From an uncultured Porphyromonadaceae bacterium (GTDB lineage Bacteria > Bacteroidota > Bacteroidia > Bacteroidales > Coprobacteraceae): a DNA stretch of 51,676 nucleotides. Positions 8,112 through 17,302 of this stretch are shown in pieces. Every line of letters begins with the position of its first letter. Position 1 is the stretch's first letter. Under the pieces are notes generated by a model. That model made no database searches and was not told where the DNA came from. It saw nothing but the letters and a program-made list of their open reading frames with translations. Position numbers and translations under genes: made by a program. The stretch spans positions 1 through 51,676 of the forward strand of contig URAV01000026.1 of the NCBI GenBank assembly GCA_900545915.1, read 5' to 3'.

Positions 8112-9785
8112 ATGAGTAATAAAGTGCTGGTCCACTGTAAAAACACCGACCAAATTCTTGAAATAAACGAAGGCGATTCTCTGCTTCAAATATATGGTCA
8201 ATCAGGGGTAAAACTGCCATATCAAGTGCTCTGTGCACGAGTCAATAATAAAACCGAAGATCTTGATTATCGGGTATTTCGTCCTAAAGATATAGAATTT
8301 ATCGATGCTTCTCATCCATCCGGTATGCGAACGTATGTACGTTCTCTCTGCTTTGTCTTTTATAAAGCGTTGGAAGACGTAATGCCCGGAGCTCGGTTAC
8401 GGATCGAGCACTCTATATCGAAAGGTTATTTCTGCGGGATCAACAACCGGCAAGAAATTTCTCAAGAGACCACCGATCGCATAAAAGCCCGAATGCGAAA
8501 AATCATAACAGATAATCTGCCTTTCCAGCGAATCGAATGTAAAACGTCTGATGCCATAAAACTTTTCCAAGAACAAAATCTGTTGGATAAGGTCGACTTA
8601 CTGGAAACTTCAAAATCTTTATATACGACTTTTTACAGACTCGATAACCTCATCGACTACTATTACAGCTGTCTGGTTCCTTCTACCGGATACCTGAACT
8701 TATTTGATCTGATCAAATATGACGGCGGGTTATTGTTAGTTCCCCCTTCGGCTGAAAATCCTTCGGTTTTGGGCACTGTAGTAAAGCAAGATAAAATGTT
8801 GGCTGCATTCAAAGAATATATACATTTCAATTCCATTATCGGATTGAATAACGTCGGTGATTTAAATCTCGCCATAGAAAACCGTCAGGCAACAGATTTG
8901 ATCAAAGTTTCGGAAGCTTTACATGAAAAGAAAATCAGCAATATCGCCGATGAAATAACCAGACGTAACCGAAACGAAGATGGAGCACGAATTATCTTAA
9001 TATCAGGACCCTCATCTTCTGGTAAAACAACTTTTTCAAAACGACTGGCAATACAATTAATGACAAACCTGATACGTCCGGTAACCATTTCTCTGGACAA
9101 CTATTTCGTAGAACGGGAAGAAACTCCTCTCGATGAAAACGGAGAATACGATTATGAATCTTTATATGCCCTCGATCTGGAATTATTCAATAACGACATC
9201 AACAGACTTTTAAAAGGAGAAGAAATAGACCTGCCCACTTATAATTTTGAAACAGGTAAAAAAATATATCGAGGAAACAAACTAAGATTAAAAGAATCGG
9301 AAGTTCTTATATTAGAAGGTATCCACGCTTTAAATCCGGATTTAACCCCACAAATCGAAGATAAATTAAAGTTCAAAATATATGTATCGGCACTGACATC
9401 TATATCCATAGATGACCATAACTGGGTACCGACAACAGACAATCGGCTATTGCGTCGCATCATCAGAGATGCAAAATATCGAGGAAGCACGGCACAAAGT
9501 ACAATAGCCCGTTGGCCGAGTGTGCGCAGAGGTGAAGAAAAATGGATTTTTCCTTATCAGGAGAATGCCGACGCCATGTTCAACTCATCGCTATTATTTG
9601 AACTCGCCGTTTTAAAACGGAGGGCAATGCCTATCCTAAACGCCGTCCCCAGAGATTGTACCGAATATGGAGAAGCAAACCGCTTACTCAAGTTTCTGGA
9701 TTTCTTTTTGCCTCTTAACGAGCATGAAATTCCCCCGACATCTTTATTACGAGAATTTTTAGGAGGCAGCAGTTTCAAATATTAA
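8112..9785 (+). CDS. TGS-domain nucleoside (uridine) kinase family protein
   Basis: This 557-residue cytoplasmic protein combines a threonyl-tRNA-synthetase-like N-terminus with a uridine-kinase/phosphoribulokinase P-loop domain. The N-terminus has a TGS-type fold in residues 1-60 and an SAD-like segment HSISKGYFCGI. The kinase has Walker A GPSSSGKTT at about 299-307, ISLDNYFVERE, LEGIHALNP and RLLRRIIRD. Bacteroidetes homologues are usually annotated nucleoside or uridine kinase. The true substrate is not evident from sequence. A HAD phosphatase gene follows 7 bp later and is probably co-expressed. Confidence 0.88.
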   Translation: MSNKVLVHCKNTDQILEINEGDSLLQIYGQSGVKLPYQVLCARVNNKTEDLDYRVFRPKDIEFIDASHPSGMRTYVRSLCFVFYKALEDVMPGARLRIEHSISKGYFCGINNRQEISQETTDRIKARMRKIITDNLPFQRIECKTSDAIKLFQEQNLLDKVDLLETSKSLYTTFYRLDNLIDYYYSCLVPSTGYLNLFDLIKYDGGLLLVPPSAENPSVLGTVVKQDKMLAAFKEYIHFNSIIGLNNVGDLNLAIENRQATDLIKVSEALHEKKISNIADEITRRNRNEDGARIILISGPSSSGKTTFSKRLAIQLMTNLIRPVTISLDNYFVEREETPLDENGEYDYESLYALDLELFNNDINRLLKGEEIDLPTYNFETGKKIYRGNKLRLKESEVLILEGIHALNPDLTPQIEDKLKFKIYVSALTSISIDDHNWVPTTDNRLLRRIIRDAKYRGSTAQSTIARWPSVRRGEEKWIFPYQENADAMFNSSLLFELAVLKRRAMPILNAVPRDCTEYGEANRLLKFLDFFLPLNEHEIPPTSLLREFLGGSSFKY

Positions 9786-9792
9786 TTCCATT

Positions 9793-10425
9793 ATGATACC
9801 GGTAAAACAATTTTTTTTCGATTTCGGAGGAGTTTTAGTCGATTTAGACTTTAACGGAACAATCGAGGCATTCTGCAAGTTAGGTGCAACTGTTCCCGAA
9901 ACCTTTAATTCGAAAAGTTTCCATAAAATCCTCAGAGATTTTGAAAACGGGCAAACAGAAGAAAAAGATTTCTTCGAACAATTAAGGATCTCTCTGAACA
10001 TAAAAGCTTCAGATAACGAGATACGGAAAGCATGGAACAAGATCATACAAACGATCCCGACTTATAAACTAAAAATTCTTCGCACTTTAAAAGAGAATTT
10101 CCCCATTTATATGGTTAGTAACACGAATATAACTCACATCGAATATACAAGAAAATTTTTGTTCCGGGAAAACGGGCTCACCATAGACGACTATTTCGAT
10201 AAGCTATATTTGTCTTACAAGATAGGCGCATCAAAACCCGATGCAGAATTTTATAGCAAAGTAATCGATGACACAAAAGTAAATCCATCCGAATCGTTAT
10301 TCTTAGATGACAAAATAGAAAATATCGAAGGGGCACGACAAGCCGGTTTTCAAGTATGCCAAGTATGTCCGGAAGACAATCTACGGGAAAAACTATTTCC
10401 TTTTTTAAACGGTATTTCTATATAA
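9793..10425 (+). CDS. HAD-superfamily (subfamily IA) phosphatase, second paralogue
   Basis: This 210-residue paralogue of the protein at 439-1053 shares its layout: FDFGGVLVDLD with nucleophile Asp10, VSNTN (motif II), Lys in SKPDAEFY (motif III) and FLDD (motif IV). It starts 7 bp after the nucleoside-kinase stop, which suggests co-transcription and a possible link to nucleotide or sugar-phosphate metabolism. The two paralogues share the unusual Gly-Gly after the first Asp and the YFDKLYLSY segment, so they diverged from a common gene. Substrate unknown. Confidence 0.85.
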   Translation: MIPVKQFFFDFGGVLVDLDFNGTIEAFCKLGATVPETFNSKSFHKILRDFENGQTEEKDFFEQLRISLNIKASDNEIRKAWNKIIQTIPTYKLKILRTLKENFPIYMVSNTNITHIEYTRKFLFRENGLTIDDYFDKLYLSYKIGASKPDAEFYSKVIDDTKVNPSESLFLDDKIENIEGARQAGFQVCQVCPEDNLREKLFPFLNGISI

Positions 10426-10443
10426 AAGCAAAGATTTTGTTTC

Positions 10444-10451
10444 TATCTTTG
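10444..10451 (+). promoter_or_regulatory. -7 promoter element upstream of the AspT/YidE transporter
   Basis: TATCTTTG fits TAnnTTTG 27 bases before the ATG at 10478. A good -33 is not obvious. Confidence 0.4.
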
Positions 10452-10477
10452 CAAGCTCTTGCCTAAAAGCAAAAAGA

Positions 10478-12142
10478 ATGATGAATTGGTTATATAGTCT
10501 ATTTTCCGAACATTCGGCAATGCAGGCCGTTATTGTCGTATCTTTAATATCCGCCATAGGATTGGTATTAGGAAAAATCCGTATAGCCGGCATCTCTTTA
10601 GGCGTGACATTCGTCTTTTTCATCGGAATCATGGCCGGACACATCGGAATCACGGTTGATCCGCAAATGCTCAATTATGCAGAAAGTTTCGGACTCATCG
10701 TCTTTGTATATGCCTTAGGTCTGCAAGTCGGTCCGGGATTTTTCGGATTATTTCGAAAAGGAGGCATTACGCTCAATGCTCTCGCTTTAGGTGTCGTGTT
10801 CATTGGTACTATCATGACAGTCATTTTCCACCTCACTTGCGGTATATCTTTACCCGATATGGTCGGTATCCTATGTGGCGCAACAACCAATACTCCGGCT
10901 TTAGGTGCGGCGCAACAAACTTTGAAGCAAATGGGGTTGCCGTCTAATTCTCCGGCACTAAGTTGTGCGGTTACCTATCCTTTAGGTGTTTTAGGCGTAA
11001 TTCTCGCAATATTCGCCACACGAAAAATATTTACACGGGCATCGGATATTCCCGAGCAAGAGAAAGACAAGAAAAAACCGGTATATATCGCAGAGTTCCA
11101 AGTCAACAACCCCGGTATTATAGGAAAAAGCATACGAGAAGCAGCATCTCTCAGTCAAAAAAAATTCGTTATTTCCCGACTTTGGAGAGATGGCAAAGTG
11201 AGCATTCCCACATCTGAAAAAAAACTGGAAGCTAAAGATCGATTGCTGGTGATCACTTCCGAAAAAGATGTCGATGCACTTACGGTTCTTTTCGGAGAGC
11301 ACGAAAATAAAGACTGGAATAAAGAAGATATAGACTGGAATGCCATCGACAGTCAGCTCATTTCTCAAAGAATCGTCGTAACTCGCCCTGAAATTAACGG
11401 GAAACGACTCAGCTCCTTACGATTACGAAATCATTACGGTATAAATATAAGTAGGGTATATCGTTCGGGAGTACAATTGTTAGCCACTCCGGATCTTATA
11501 TTGCAAATGGGAGACCGACTGACGGTCATAGGCGAAGCAGCCGCCATACAAAATGTAGAAAAAGTTCTGGGGAATGCTGTCAAAAGCTTAAACGAACCTA
11601 ATTTGATCTCTGTATTTATCGGAATCGTATTGGGCTTAGCTCTCGGAGCTATACCATTCTTGATTCCGGGTATAAGTACACCTGTAAAACTGGGAATTGC
11701 AGGAGGACCTATCGTTATAGGAATCCTTATCGGAAGTTTCGGACCGCGTTTACACATGATCACTTATACTACCCGCAGCGCTAACTTAATGTTACGAGCA
11801 TTAGGATTATCTATGTATCTGGCATGTCTGGGACTGGATGCAGGACAACATTTTTTCGAAACGGTAATCCGTCCGGAAGGATTAATATGGATACTTCTCG
11901 GATTCGCTATTACGTTTATTCCGGTAATCATCGTTGCATTAATTGCTTTGCGCATTACCAAGCTCGATTTCGGATCGGTAGCCGGAATGATGTGCGGCAG
12001 CATGGCGAATCCGATGGCTCTGAATTATGCAAACGATACTATTCCGGGAGACAATCCTGCTGTTTCATACGCCACGGTATATCCGTTATGTATGTTTTTG
12101 CGGGTAATTATCGCACAAGTAATTCTCATGTTCTTTATCTAA
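10478..12142 (+). CDS. AspT/YidE-type transporter with two TrkA_C domains
   Basis: This 554-residue inner-membrane protein belongs to the aspartate-alanine exchanger (AAE) superfamily. Two membrane halves of about five segments each (residues 5-170 and 375-554) flank two soluble TrkA_C regulatory domains (about 200-280 and 290-370, for example DRLLVITSEKDV and DRLTVIGEAAAI). The membrane halves carry repeated GATTNTPALGAA and GSMANPMALNYA motifs, typical of the duplicated hairpins. The substrate is unknown. It stands alone between the HAD gene and the glycosyltransferase. Confidence 0.9.
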   Translation: MMNWLYSLFSEHSAMQAVIVVSLISAIGLVLGKIRIAGISLGVTFVFFIGIMAGHIGITVDPQMLNYAESFGLIVFVYALGLQVGPGFFGLFRKGGITLNALALGVVFIGTIMTVIFHLTCGISLPDMVGILCGATTNTPALGAAQQTLKQMGLPSNSPALSCAVTYPLGVLGVILAIFATRKIFTRASDIPEQEKDKKKPVYIAEFQVNNPGIIGKSIREAASLSQKKFVISRLWRDGKVSIPTSEKKLEAKDRLLVITSEKDVDALTVLFGEHENKDWNKEDIDWNAIDSQLISQRIVVTRPEINGKRLSSLRLRNHYGINISRVYRSGVQLLATPDLILQMGDRLTVIGEAAAIQNVEKVLGNAVKSLNEPNLISVFIGIVLGLALGAIPFLIPGISTPVKLGIAGGPIVIGILIGSFGPRLHMITYTTRSANLMLRALGLSMYLACLGLDAGQHFFETVIRPEGLIWILLGFAITFIPVIIVALIALRITKLDFGSVAGMMCGSMANPMALNYANDTIPGDNPAVSYATVYPLCMFLRVIIAQVILMFFI

Positions 12143-12239
12143 AATAGCTGTCTAACTATAAACAGTCTTTAAATTGTCACCCTTTCGTTAAACGATCGTA
12201 ACATTTCATTGTTTATTTAGCATAGACTAATGAATTGAT

Positions 12240-13397
12240 ATGGATAAACGATTGATCGGACTTTTTAATGACGGATTCCCGCCCATTATGGACGGAGTAT
12301 CTCTTACCGTCAAAAATTATGCTTACTGGCTGAATCGAAAAAATGAAAATGTATGTGTCGTAACACCTAAAATACCGGGAACTCGATACACAGAAAAATA
12401 CCCGATATATAGTTACACATCTATCCCGATACCTATGAGAAAACCTTATAGATTAGGATTTCCCCGTATCGACCTGCCTTTTTATGAGCATATTTGCCAA
12501 AAACCTTTCTCTTTAGTACACGCACACTGTCCTTTTTCTTCGGGAGAGCTAGCCATGCGTATAGCCCATAGCCAGCATATACCTATAATTGCAACTTTTC
12601 ATTCAAAATACCGGGATGATTTCAAAAGAATCATCCCCAATAAAACTCTTTTAGCCCTACTCATTCGCAAAATAATCCGTTTTTACGAAGCTGCAGACGA
12701 AGTATGGATACCCCAAGCTGCCGTAGAAGACACAATACGGGAATACGGATATAAAGGGAAAGTAGAAATAGTGGACAACGGAACTGAATTTTCAGGATCG
12801 ACAGACATTCCGACTCTAAGATTCGACATGCGAAAAGAATTAAATATTACCGATCGTGAATTAATGTTTCTTTTTGTCGGACAACATATCAGAGAAAAAA
12901 ATCCGGAATTGATCATTGACGCACTATCACTTATAAGAGAAAAGCCTTTTAAAATGTTCTTCATCGGATCAGGATATGCTGAAAAAGAATTACATGAACA
13001 AGTTAAAAACCTTAAACTAACCGATAAAATCAAGTTTGTAGGAAATCTCACCGACAGAGAACAATTAAAGCGATACTATGCCGCCGCCGATCTTTTTTTA
13101 TTCCCGTCACTATACGATAATGCACCCTTAGTCGTCAGAGAAGCCGCTTCTATGCAAACTCCGTCGCTATTAATATCCGGAGCAACCTCTGCCGAAATTG
13201 TTAAAGACATGCAAAACGGATTTTTATCGGGACGATCTGTTTCAGAATTTGCACAAAAACTAACAGAGCTCATACAATCCCCAGAAAAAGTCCGTCAGAC
13301 AGGAATAACAGCATCCAATACAATAGCTCGGTCATGGGAGAATGTAACAGAAGAAGTACAAGACCGATATAAATCTTTACTAAAACGTTATGCCTGA
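12240..13397 (+). CDS. GT4-family glycosyltransferase
   Basis: This 385-residue GT-B enzyme resembles the diacylglycerol glucosyltransferase / mannosyltransferase group of GT4. The N-terminal domain starts GLFNDGFPPIMDGVS and carries VHAHCPFSSGELA and ATFHSKYRDDF. The C-terminal nucleotide-sugar domain has LFVGQHIREKNPELIIDAL and PSLYDNAPLVVREAAS, where the first Glu of the usual E-x7-E is replaced by Asp/Asn. The next gene overlaps by 8 bp and encodes a flippase-like membrane protein, so the pair likely makes and moves a glycolipid. Acceptor and sugar are not deducible. Confidence 0.9.
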   Translation: MDKRLIGLFNDGFPPIMDGVSLTVKNYAYWLNRKNENVCVVTPKIPGTRYTEKYPIYSYTSIPIPMRKPYRLGFPRIDLPFYEHICQKPFSLVHAHCPFSSGELAMRIAHSQHIPIIATFHSKYRDDFKRIIPNKTLLALLIRKIIRFYEAADEVWIPQAAVEDTIREYGYKGKVEIVDNGTEFSGSTDIPTLRFDMRKELNITDRELMFLFVGQHIREKNPELIIDALSLIREKPFKMFFIGSGYAEKELHEQVKNLKLTDKIKFVGNLTDREQLKRYYAAADLFLFPSLYDNAPLVVREAASMQTPSLLISGATSAEIVKDMQNGFLSGRSVSEFAQKLTELIQSPEKVRQTGITASNTIARSWENVTEEVQDRYKSLLKRYA

Positions 13398-14421
13398 AAT
13401 AGCCGATATACGAACAAAGCCGCTACAAACTGTTGCTTATATCCTATTACCGGTACTTATCGGACTGACAGTGGTATGTTATTTATTTTGGAAGGAGTTT
13501 GATCCGCACATTTTTACGCATGTATCTTTTTCCCTCAAAACAGCAACATTTGTCGCAATAGCTGTTTTATTCATGCTGGGAAGAGATGCGGGACTGATTT
13601 GGCGTTATCGTAAAATATCGGGAAATACATTGAGTTGGTGGCAGGCAATACGAGTCAATATCCTTTGCGAATTCACATCGGCAGTCACACCCTCTGCAGT
13701 AGGAGGCAGCAGCCTCATCGTCGTATTTCTCAACAAAGAAGGAATCAACGCCGGACGCAGTACGGCAATGATGTTCGCCAGTCTATTTTTAGACGAACTG
13801 TTTTTCGTAATTTCCATCCCGATAATTCTAATCAGCATCTCTATTCCCGAACTTTTCGGAACAACGACAATCCTATCTAAAAGTATCATGAACCTTTTTT
13901 TTCTCGTCTATATACTCATAGTGATTTGGACGTTGATATTGTACATAGGGCTTTTCAAAAAACCGGAATGGATACGAGACTCATTAAACAAAATATTCAA
14001 GATTAGGATGCTCAAACGATGGAAAAAGCAAATTTCCGAATTAGGAGACAATCTGGTCATTAGTTCTCATGCAATAGGAAAAAAGCCCTTTTCTTTTTGG
14101 ATTTCGGCATTCGGAGCTACGGCCTTTTCTTGGGTATCTCGTTACCTTGTCGTGAATGCATTGCTTCTTGCATTTTCTCCTGTTACCGGAAAACAACTAT
14201 TGGCATTCGGCAGACAATTTATCTTATGGATCGTTATGACCGTAAGTCCGACTCCGGGAGGAAGCGGATTTAGCGAATATATGTTCAATCAATATTATGC
14301 AGATTTCTTTCCTATTGCAGGAACAGCATTGGTTATCGCGTTTATATGGCGAATCATCACCTATTACCTCTATTTAGCCATAGGTGTATGTGTCATTCCC
14401 GGATGGCTGAAAAAAAGATAA
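13390..14421 (+). CDS. Flippase-like (LPG_synthase_TM/UPF0104) integral membrane protein
   Basis: This 343-residue protein has about eight membrane segments and belongs to the AglD2/YbhN/MprF-N family (PF03706), implicated in lipid or glycolipid translocation. Visible family motifs are TSAVTPSAVGGSS (about residue 96) and TVSPTPGGSGFSEY (about residue 280), the two Pro/Gly-rich re-entrant segments. Its start overlaps the glycosyltransferase stop by 8 bp, which indicates translational coupling and a shared pathway. Confidence 0.88.
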   Translation: MPEIADIRTKPLQTVAYILLPVLIGLTVVCYLFWKEFDPHIFTHVSFSLKTATFVAIAVLFMLGRDAGLIWRYRKISGNTLSWWQAIRVNILCEFTSAVTPSAVGGSSLIVVFLNKEGINAGRSTAMMFASLFLDELFFVISIPIILISISIPELFGTTTILSKSIMNLFFLVYILIVIWTLILYIGLFKKPEWIRDSLNKIFKIRMLKRWKKQISELGDNLVISSHAIGKKPFSFWISAFGATAFSWVSRYLVVNALLLAFSPVTGKQLLAFGRQFILWIVMTVSPTPGGSGFSEYMFNQYYADFFPIAGTALVIAFIWRIITYYLYLAIGVCVIPGWLKKR

Positions 14422-14436
14422 TTTGGACCAATTACA

Positions 14437-14465
14437 TTATCGGAATATTCAGACAGGCTCTAAAC
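14437..14465. repeat. Palindromic intergenic repeat, copy B (one tip)
   Basis: Only one end of the family is recognisable: ATATTCAGACAGGCTCTAAA just downstream of the flippase-like gene. The opposite tip is absent or too diverged to see. Confidence 0.6.
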
Positions 14466-14593
14466 TCCAGACAAAAATTCAAGGTAAAGATAATTTTTCG
14501 TTGTCACGATTTTTAACGGCTAAAAATTAAGTAAAAATTCCCTCTTTCCAATAAAATAAGCTATCTTCGTTCGAAAATTTCAAGAGGAAACCG

Positions 14594-16051
14594 ATGCTGA
14601 AACAACAACTACAACAAAAGCTGCAACAGAAGCTGTCACCCCAACAGATACAGGTGATACGACTACTTGAACTGACGGCTATTGAGCTGGAGGAACGCAT
14701 CAAACAAGAACTGATCGATAATCCGGCACTTGACGAAGGAGCAGAAGAACATGAAAATCCCGATACCGACGAATTCGGAAACGAAGATACCGATGTATCT
14801 GCCGAAAGTGCGGAAGACATCTCCATGGGAGACTACTTGACAGAAGACGATATTCCCGATTACAAACTCGAGGCAGACAATTTCTCAAAAGACCAAAAGC
14901 ATGAGGATATTCCTTTTTCCGGCGGATCGACTTTTCATGATTTTCTCTTGAAACAATTAGGAGAACGAAACCTGTCGGAACAAGATGCCAAAATAGCAGA
15001 ATACATTATCGGTAATATCGATGACAACGGTTATTTGCAACGTCCGTTGTCTGCAATATCAGACGATCTCATTTTTCAGGTAGGAATAGACATTTCCACC
15101 GAACGACTCGAAGATCTGTTACAAATGATTCAGGATTTCGAACCGGCAGGAGTCGGAGCGTCCAATCTGCGCGAATGTCTGTTATTACAGTTAGAACGCC
15201 ATGAAGGTACTCCGGCAGCACTATTAGCCTATAAAATCATAGACAAATCTTTCGATGAATTCACAAAAAAGCATTATGACAAAATACAAAAACAATATAA
15301 TGTTTCTGAAGAAGAACTGAAAAAGGCAATTCACGAAATCACGGTGCTCAATCCGAAACCGGGAAGTTCATGGAGCGACTCGTTTTCTGACGGGATGAGC
15401 CATATTATCCCCGATTTCATAGTCGATTCTCATGACGGAGAATTGACATTGAGCCTTAATAACAGCAATATACCGGAATTAAGGGTCAACCGCTCTTATA
15501 CTCACATGTTAGAAGATTACATGGGAAATAAACAAAACCAAACCCGGGATAAAAAAGACGCGTTATTATTCGTAAAACAAAAATTAGATTCTGCTCAATG
15601 GTTTATCGACGCTATCAAGCAACGACAACAAACAATGTTGAATACGATGCAGGTAATCATCGATTTACAAAGAGATTTTTTCCTGACAGGAGACGAAAGC
15701 AATCTGAAACCGATGATACTCAAAGATGTTGCCGAACGTACGGGATATGATATATCTACCATCTCCCGAGTAAGCAACAGTAAATATGTACAAACGAATT
15801 TCGGAATATTTCCTTTGAAATATTTTTTCTCCGAATCGATGCAAAACGAATCGGGAGAAGAAGTTTCATCCCGGGAAATAAAGAAAATTTTACAACAATG
15901 TATCGAGAACGAGGACAAACGAAAACCTCTGGCAGATGACAAACTCTGCGATCTGCTAAAAGAAAAGGGCTATGTTATTGCCCGCCGTACAGTTGCTAAA
16001 TATCGAGAACAATTAGGCATTCCGGTAGCCCGTTTAAGGAAAGAAATATAA
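14594..16051 (+). CDS. rpoN: RNA polymerase sigma-54 factor
   Basis: This is a 485-residue sigma-54. Region I is Gln-rich with the activator-interacting motif (QQKLSPQQIQVIRLLEL, residues about 12-28). An acidic region II follows (about residues 50-90), then the core-binding domain and a C-terminal DNA-binding domain with helix-turn-helix (LKDVAERTGYDISTISRVSN) and the diagnostic RpoN box ARRTVAKYRE near residue 466. It recognises -24/-12 promoters and needs an AAA+ activator, none of which lies in this window. The next gene starts 23 bp downstream and may be co-transcribed. Confidence 0.97.
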   Translation: MLKQQLQQKLQQKLSPQQIQVIRLLELTAIELEERIKQELIDNPALDEGAEEHENPDTDEFGNEDTDVSAESAEDISMGDYLTEDDIPDYKLEADNFSKDQKHEDIPFSGGSTFHDFLLKQLGERNLSEQDAKIAEYIIGNIDDNGYLQRPLSAISDDLIFQVGIDISTERLEDLLQMIQDFEPAGVGASNLRECLLLQLERHEGTPAALLAYKIIDKSFDEFTKKHYDKIQKQYNVSEEELKKAIHEITVLNPKPGSSWSDSFSDGMSHIIPDFIVDSHDGELTLSLNNSNIPELRVNRSYTHMLEDYMGNKQNQTRDKKDALLFVKQKLDSAQWFIDAIKQRQQTMLNTMQVIIDLQRDFFLTGDESNLKPMILKDVAERTGYDISTISRVSNSKYVQTNFGIFPLKYFFSESMQNESGEEVSSREIKKILQQCIENEDKRKPLADDKLCDLLKEKGYVIARRTVAKYREQLGIPVARLRKEI

Positions 16052-16074
16052 ATCTATAAAACTCAACATACAGA

Positions 16075-16698
16075 ATGAAAACGCTGGCTCACTTTTTTTC
16101 AGCTGTCTTGACCCCGTTATTGATGCCGTTTTACGGCATCTGCATCATTTTTTTCTTTTCTTATCTTTATATCCTGCCTATTTCCTTCAAATTATTCATA
16201 GCATCCGGCGTTCTGTTCTTTACGGCAATTATTCCTGCAATGACTATTTTATGGATGTATAAAACAAAAAAAGTAAAAAGCATAGGACTGAATGACCGCA
16301 ATGACCGGGAAATTCCGTATATGATAAATCTGTTCGGATATGGATTTTGTCTTTACTTCTTATATAAGACCCGGCTTCCGATATGGGTTCTCGGATTTTT
16401 TATCGGCTGCATCGGTTCGATAATTACAGCTCTATTGATAAATATACGCTGGAAAATCAGTGCACATCTGACAGGAATAGGCGGACTGACAGGATTAGCT
16501 TTCGGATTAGCGAGCATACAAATGACATTTCCGATCGTACTGTTTTGTACCCTCATCATGCTGGCCGGAATATTGGGAAGTTCTCGCATCGGTTTAGGAC
16601 GCCACACTTTAATGCAGGTCGCAGCAGGTGCTATGAACGGATTCGTATGGGTATTCGGATCGATACTCCTGATTTCATTTTACTTTAATATTACTTAA
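16075..16698 (+). CDS. PAP2-like integral membrane protein with altered motif
   Basis: This 207-residue protein has about six membrane segments. It resembles membrane-bound PAP2 (type 2 phosphatidic acid) phosphatases: NDREIPY stands where KX6RP is expected, KISAHLTG resembles the PSGH motif, and SRIGLGRH fits SRX5H. The Asp normally three residues after that His is Gln here (HTLMQ), so catalysis may be altered or lost. It sits between rpoN and purE at short spacing. A lipid-phosphate or undecaprenyl-phosphate role is possible but unproven. Confidence 0.65.
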   Translation: MKTLAHFFSAVLTPLLMPFYGICIIFFFSYLYILPISFKLFIASGVLFFTAIIPAMTILWMYKTKKVKSIGLNDRNDREIPYMINLFGYGFCLYFLYKTRLPIWVLGFFIGCIGSIITALLINIRWKISAHLTGIGGLTGLAFGLASIQMTFPIVLFCTLIMLAGILGSSRIGLGRHTLMQVAAGAMNGFVWVFGSILLISFYFNIT

Positions 16699-16724
16699 AC
16701 AATAAAATAATAATACCACAAAAG

Positions 16725-17231
16725 ATGAAACCTATTGTCAGCATCATCATGGGCAGCACTTCAGACCTGCCTATCATGGAAAAAGCAGCACAACTGCTCA
16801 ACGACTTTGAGATTCCGTTCGAGATGAATGCATTATCTGCACATCGCACTCCCGTAGAAGTGGAACAATTTGCTAAAAATGCAGAGTCGAGAGGGATCAA
16901 AGTAATCATTGCGGCAGCGGGAATGGCTGCTCATTTGCCCGGAGTTATTGCCTCTATGACTACCCTTCCGGTTATCGGAGTCCCGATCAAATCAAGTCTG
17001 GAGGGAATAGACGCCCTTTATGCTATCGTACAGATGCCCCCGGGTATTCCTGTCGCGACAGTCGGAATCAACGCATCTCTGAACGCAGCTATTCTTGCAA
17101 CTCAAATGCTCGCTCTCGGAGACGAAAAAATCAACGCCCGCTTAAAAGCGTATAAACAAGGTTTAGCCCAAAAGATCGTAGATGCCAACCAACAATTGTC
17201 CAAAATAGAATATAAATTCAAAACAAATTAA
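16725..17231 (+). CDS. purE: N5-carboxyaminoimidazole ribonucleotide mutase
   Basis: PurE rearranges N5-CAIR to CAIR in purine synthesis. The 168-residue protein has the class I signature SIIMGSTSDLPIM, the catalytic segment LSAHRTP, and AAAGMAAHLPGVIAS. VIGVPIKSSLEGIDALYAIVQMPPGIPVATVGI forms the substrate loop region. The size and N-terminal start are as expected. It is 26 bp after the PAP2-like gene and just before ispG. No purK is present here. Confidence 0.96.
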   Translation: MKPIVSIIMGSTSDLPIMEKAAQLLNDFEIPFEMNALSAHRTPVEVEQFAKNAESRGIKVIIAAAGMAAHLPGVIASMTTLPVIGVPIKSSLEGIDALYAIVQMPPGIPVATVGINASLNAAILATQMLALGDEKINARLKAYKQGLAQKIVDANQQLSKIEYKFKTN

Positions 17232-17302
17232 AAATAACGATTTTCAGAGCGGTGAAAAATCCTAACCGGATTTTTTCCGCTCTTTATCATCATCTTACCC
17301 GT

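Noticed and set aside
12143..12180. Another micro-copy of the repeat family (AGCTGTCTAA ... ACAGTCTTTA)
   Set aside because: Too short and too diverged from the tips to distinguish from chance.
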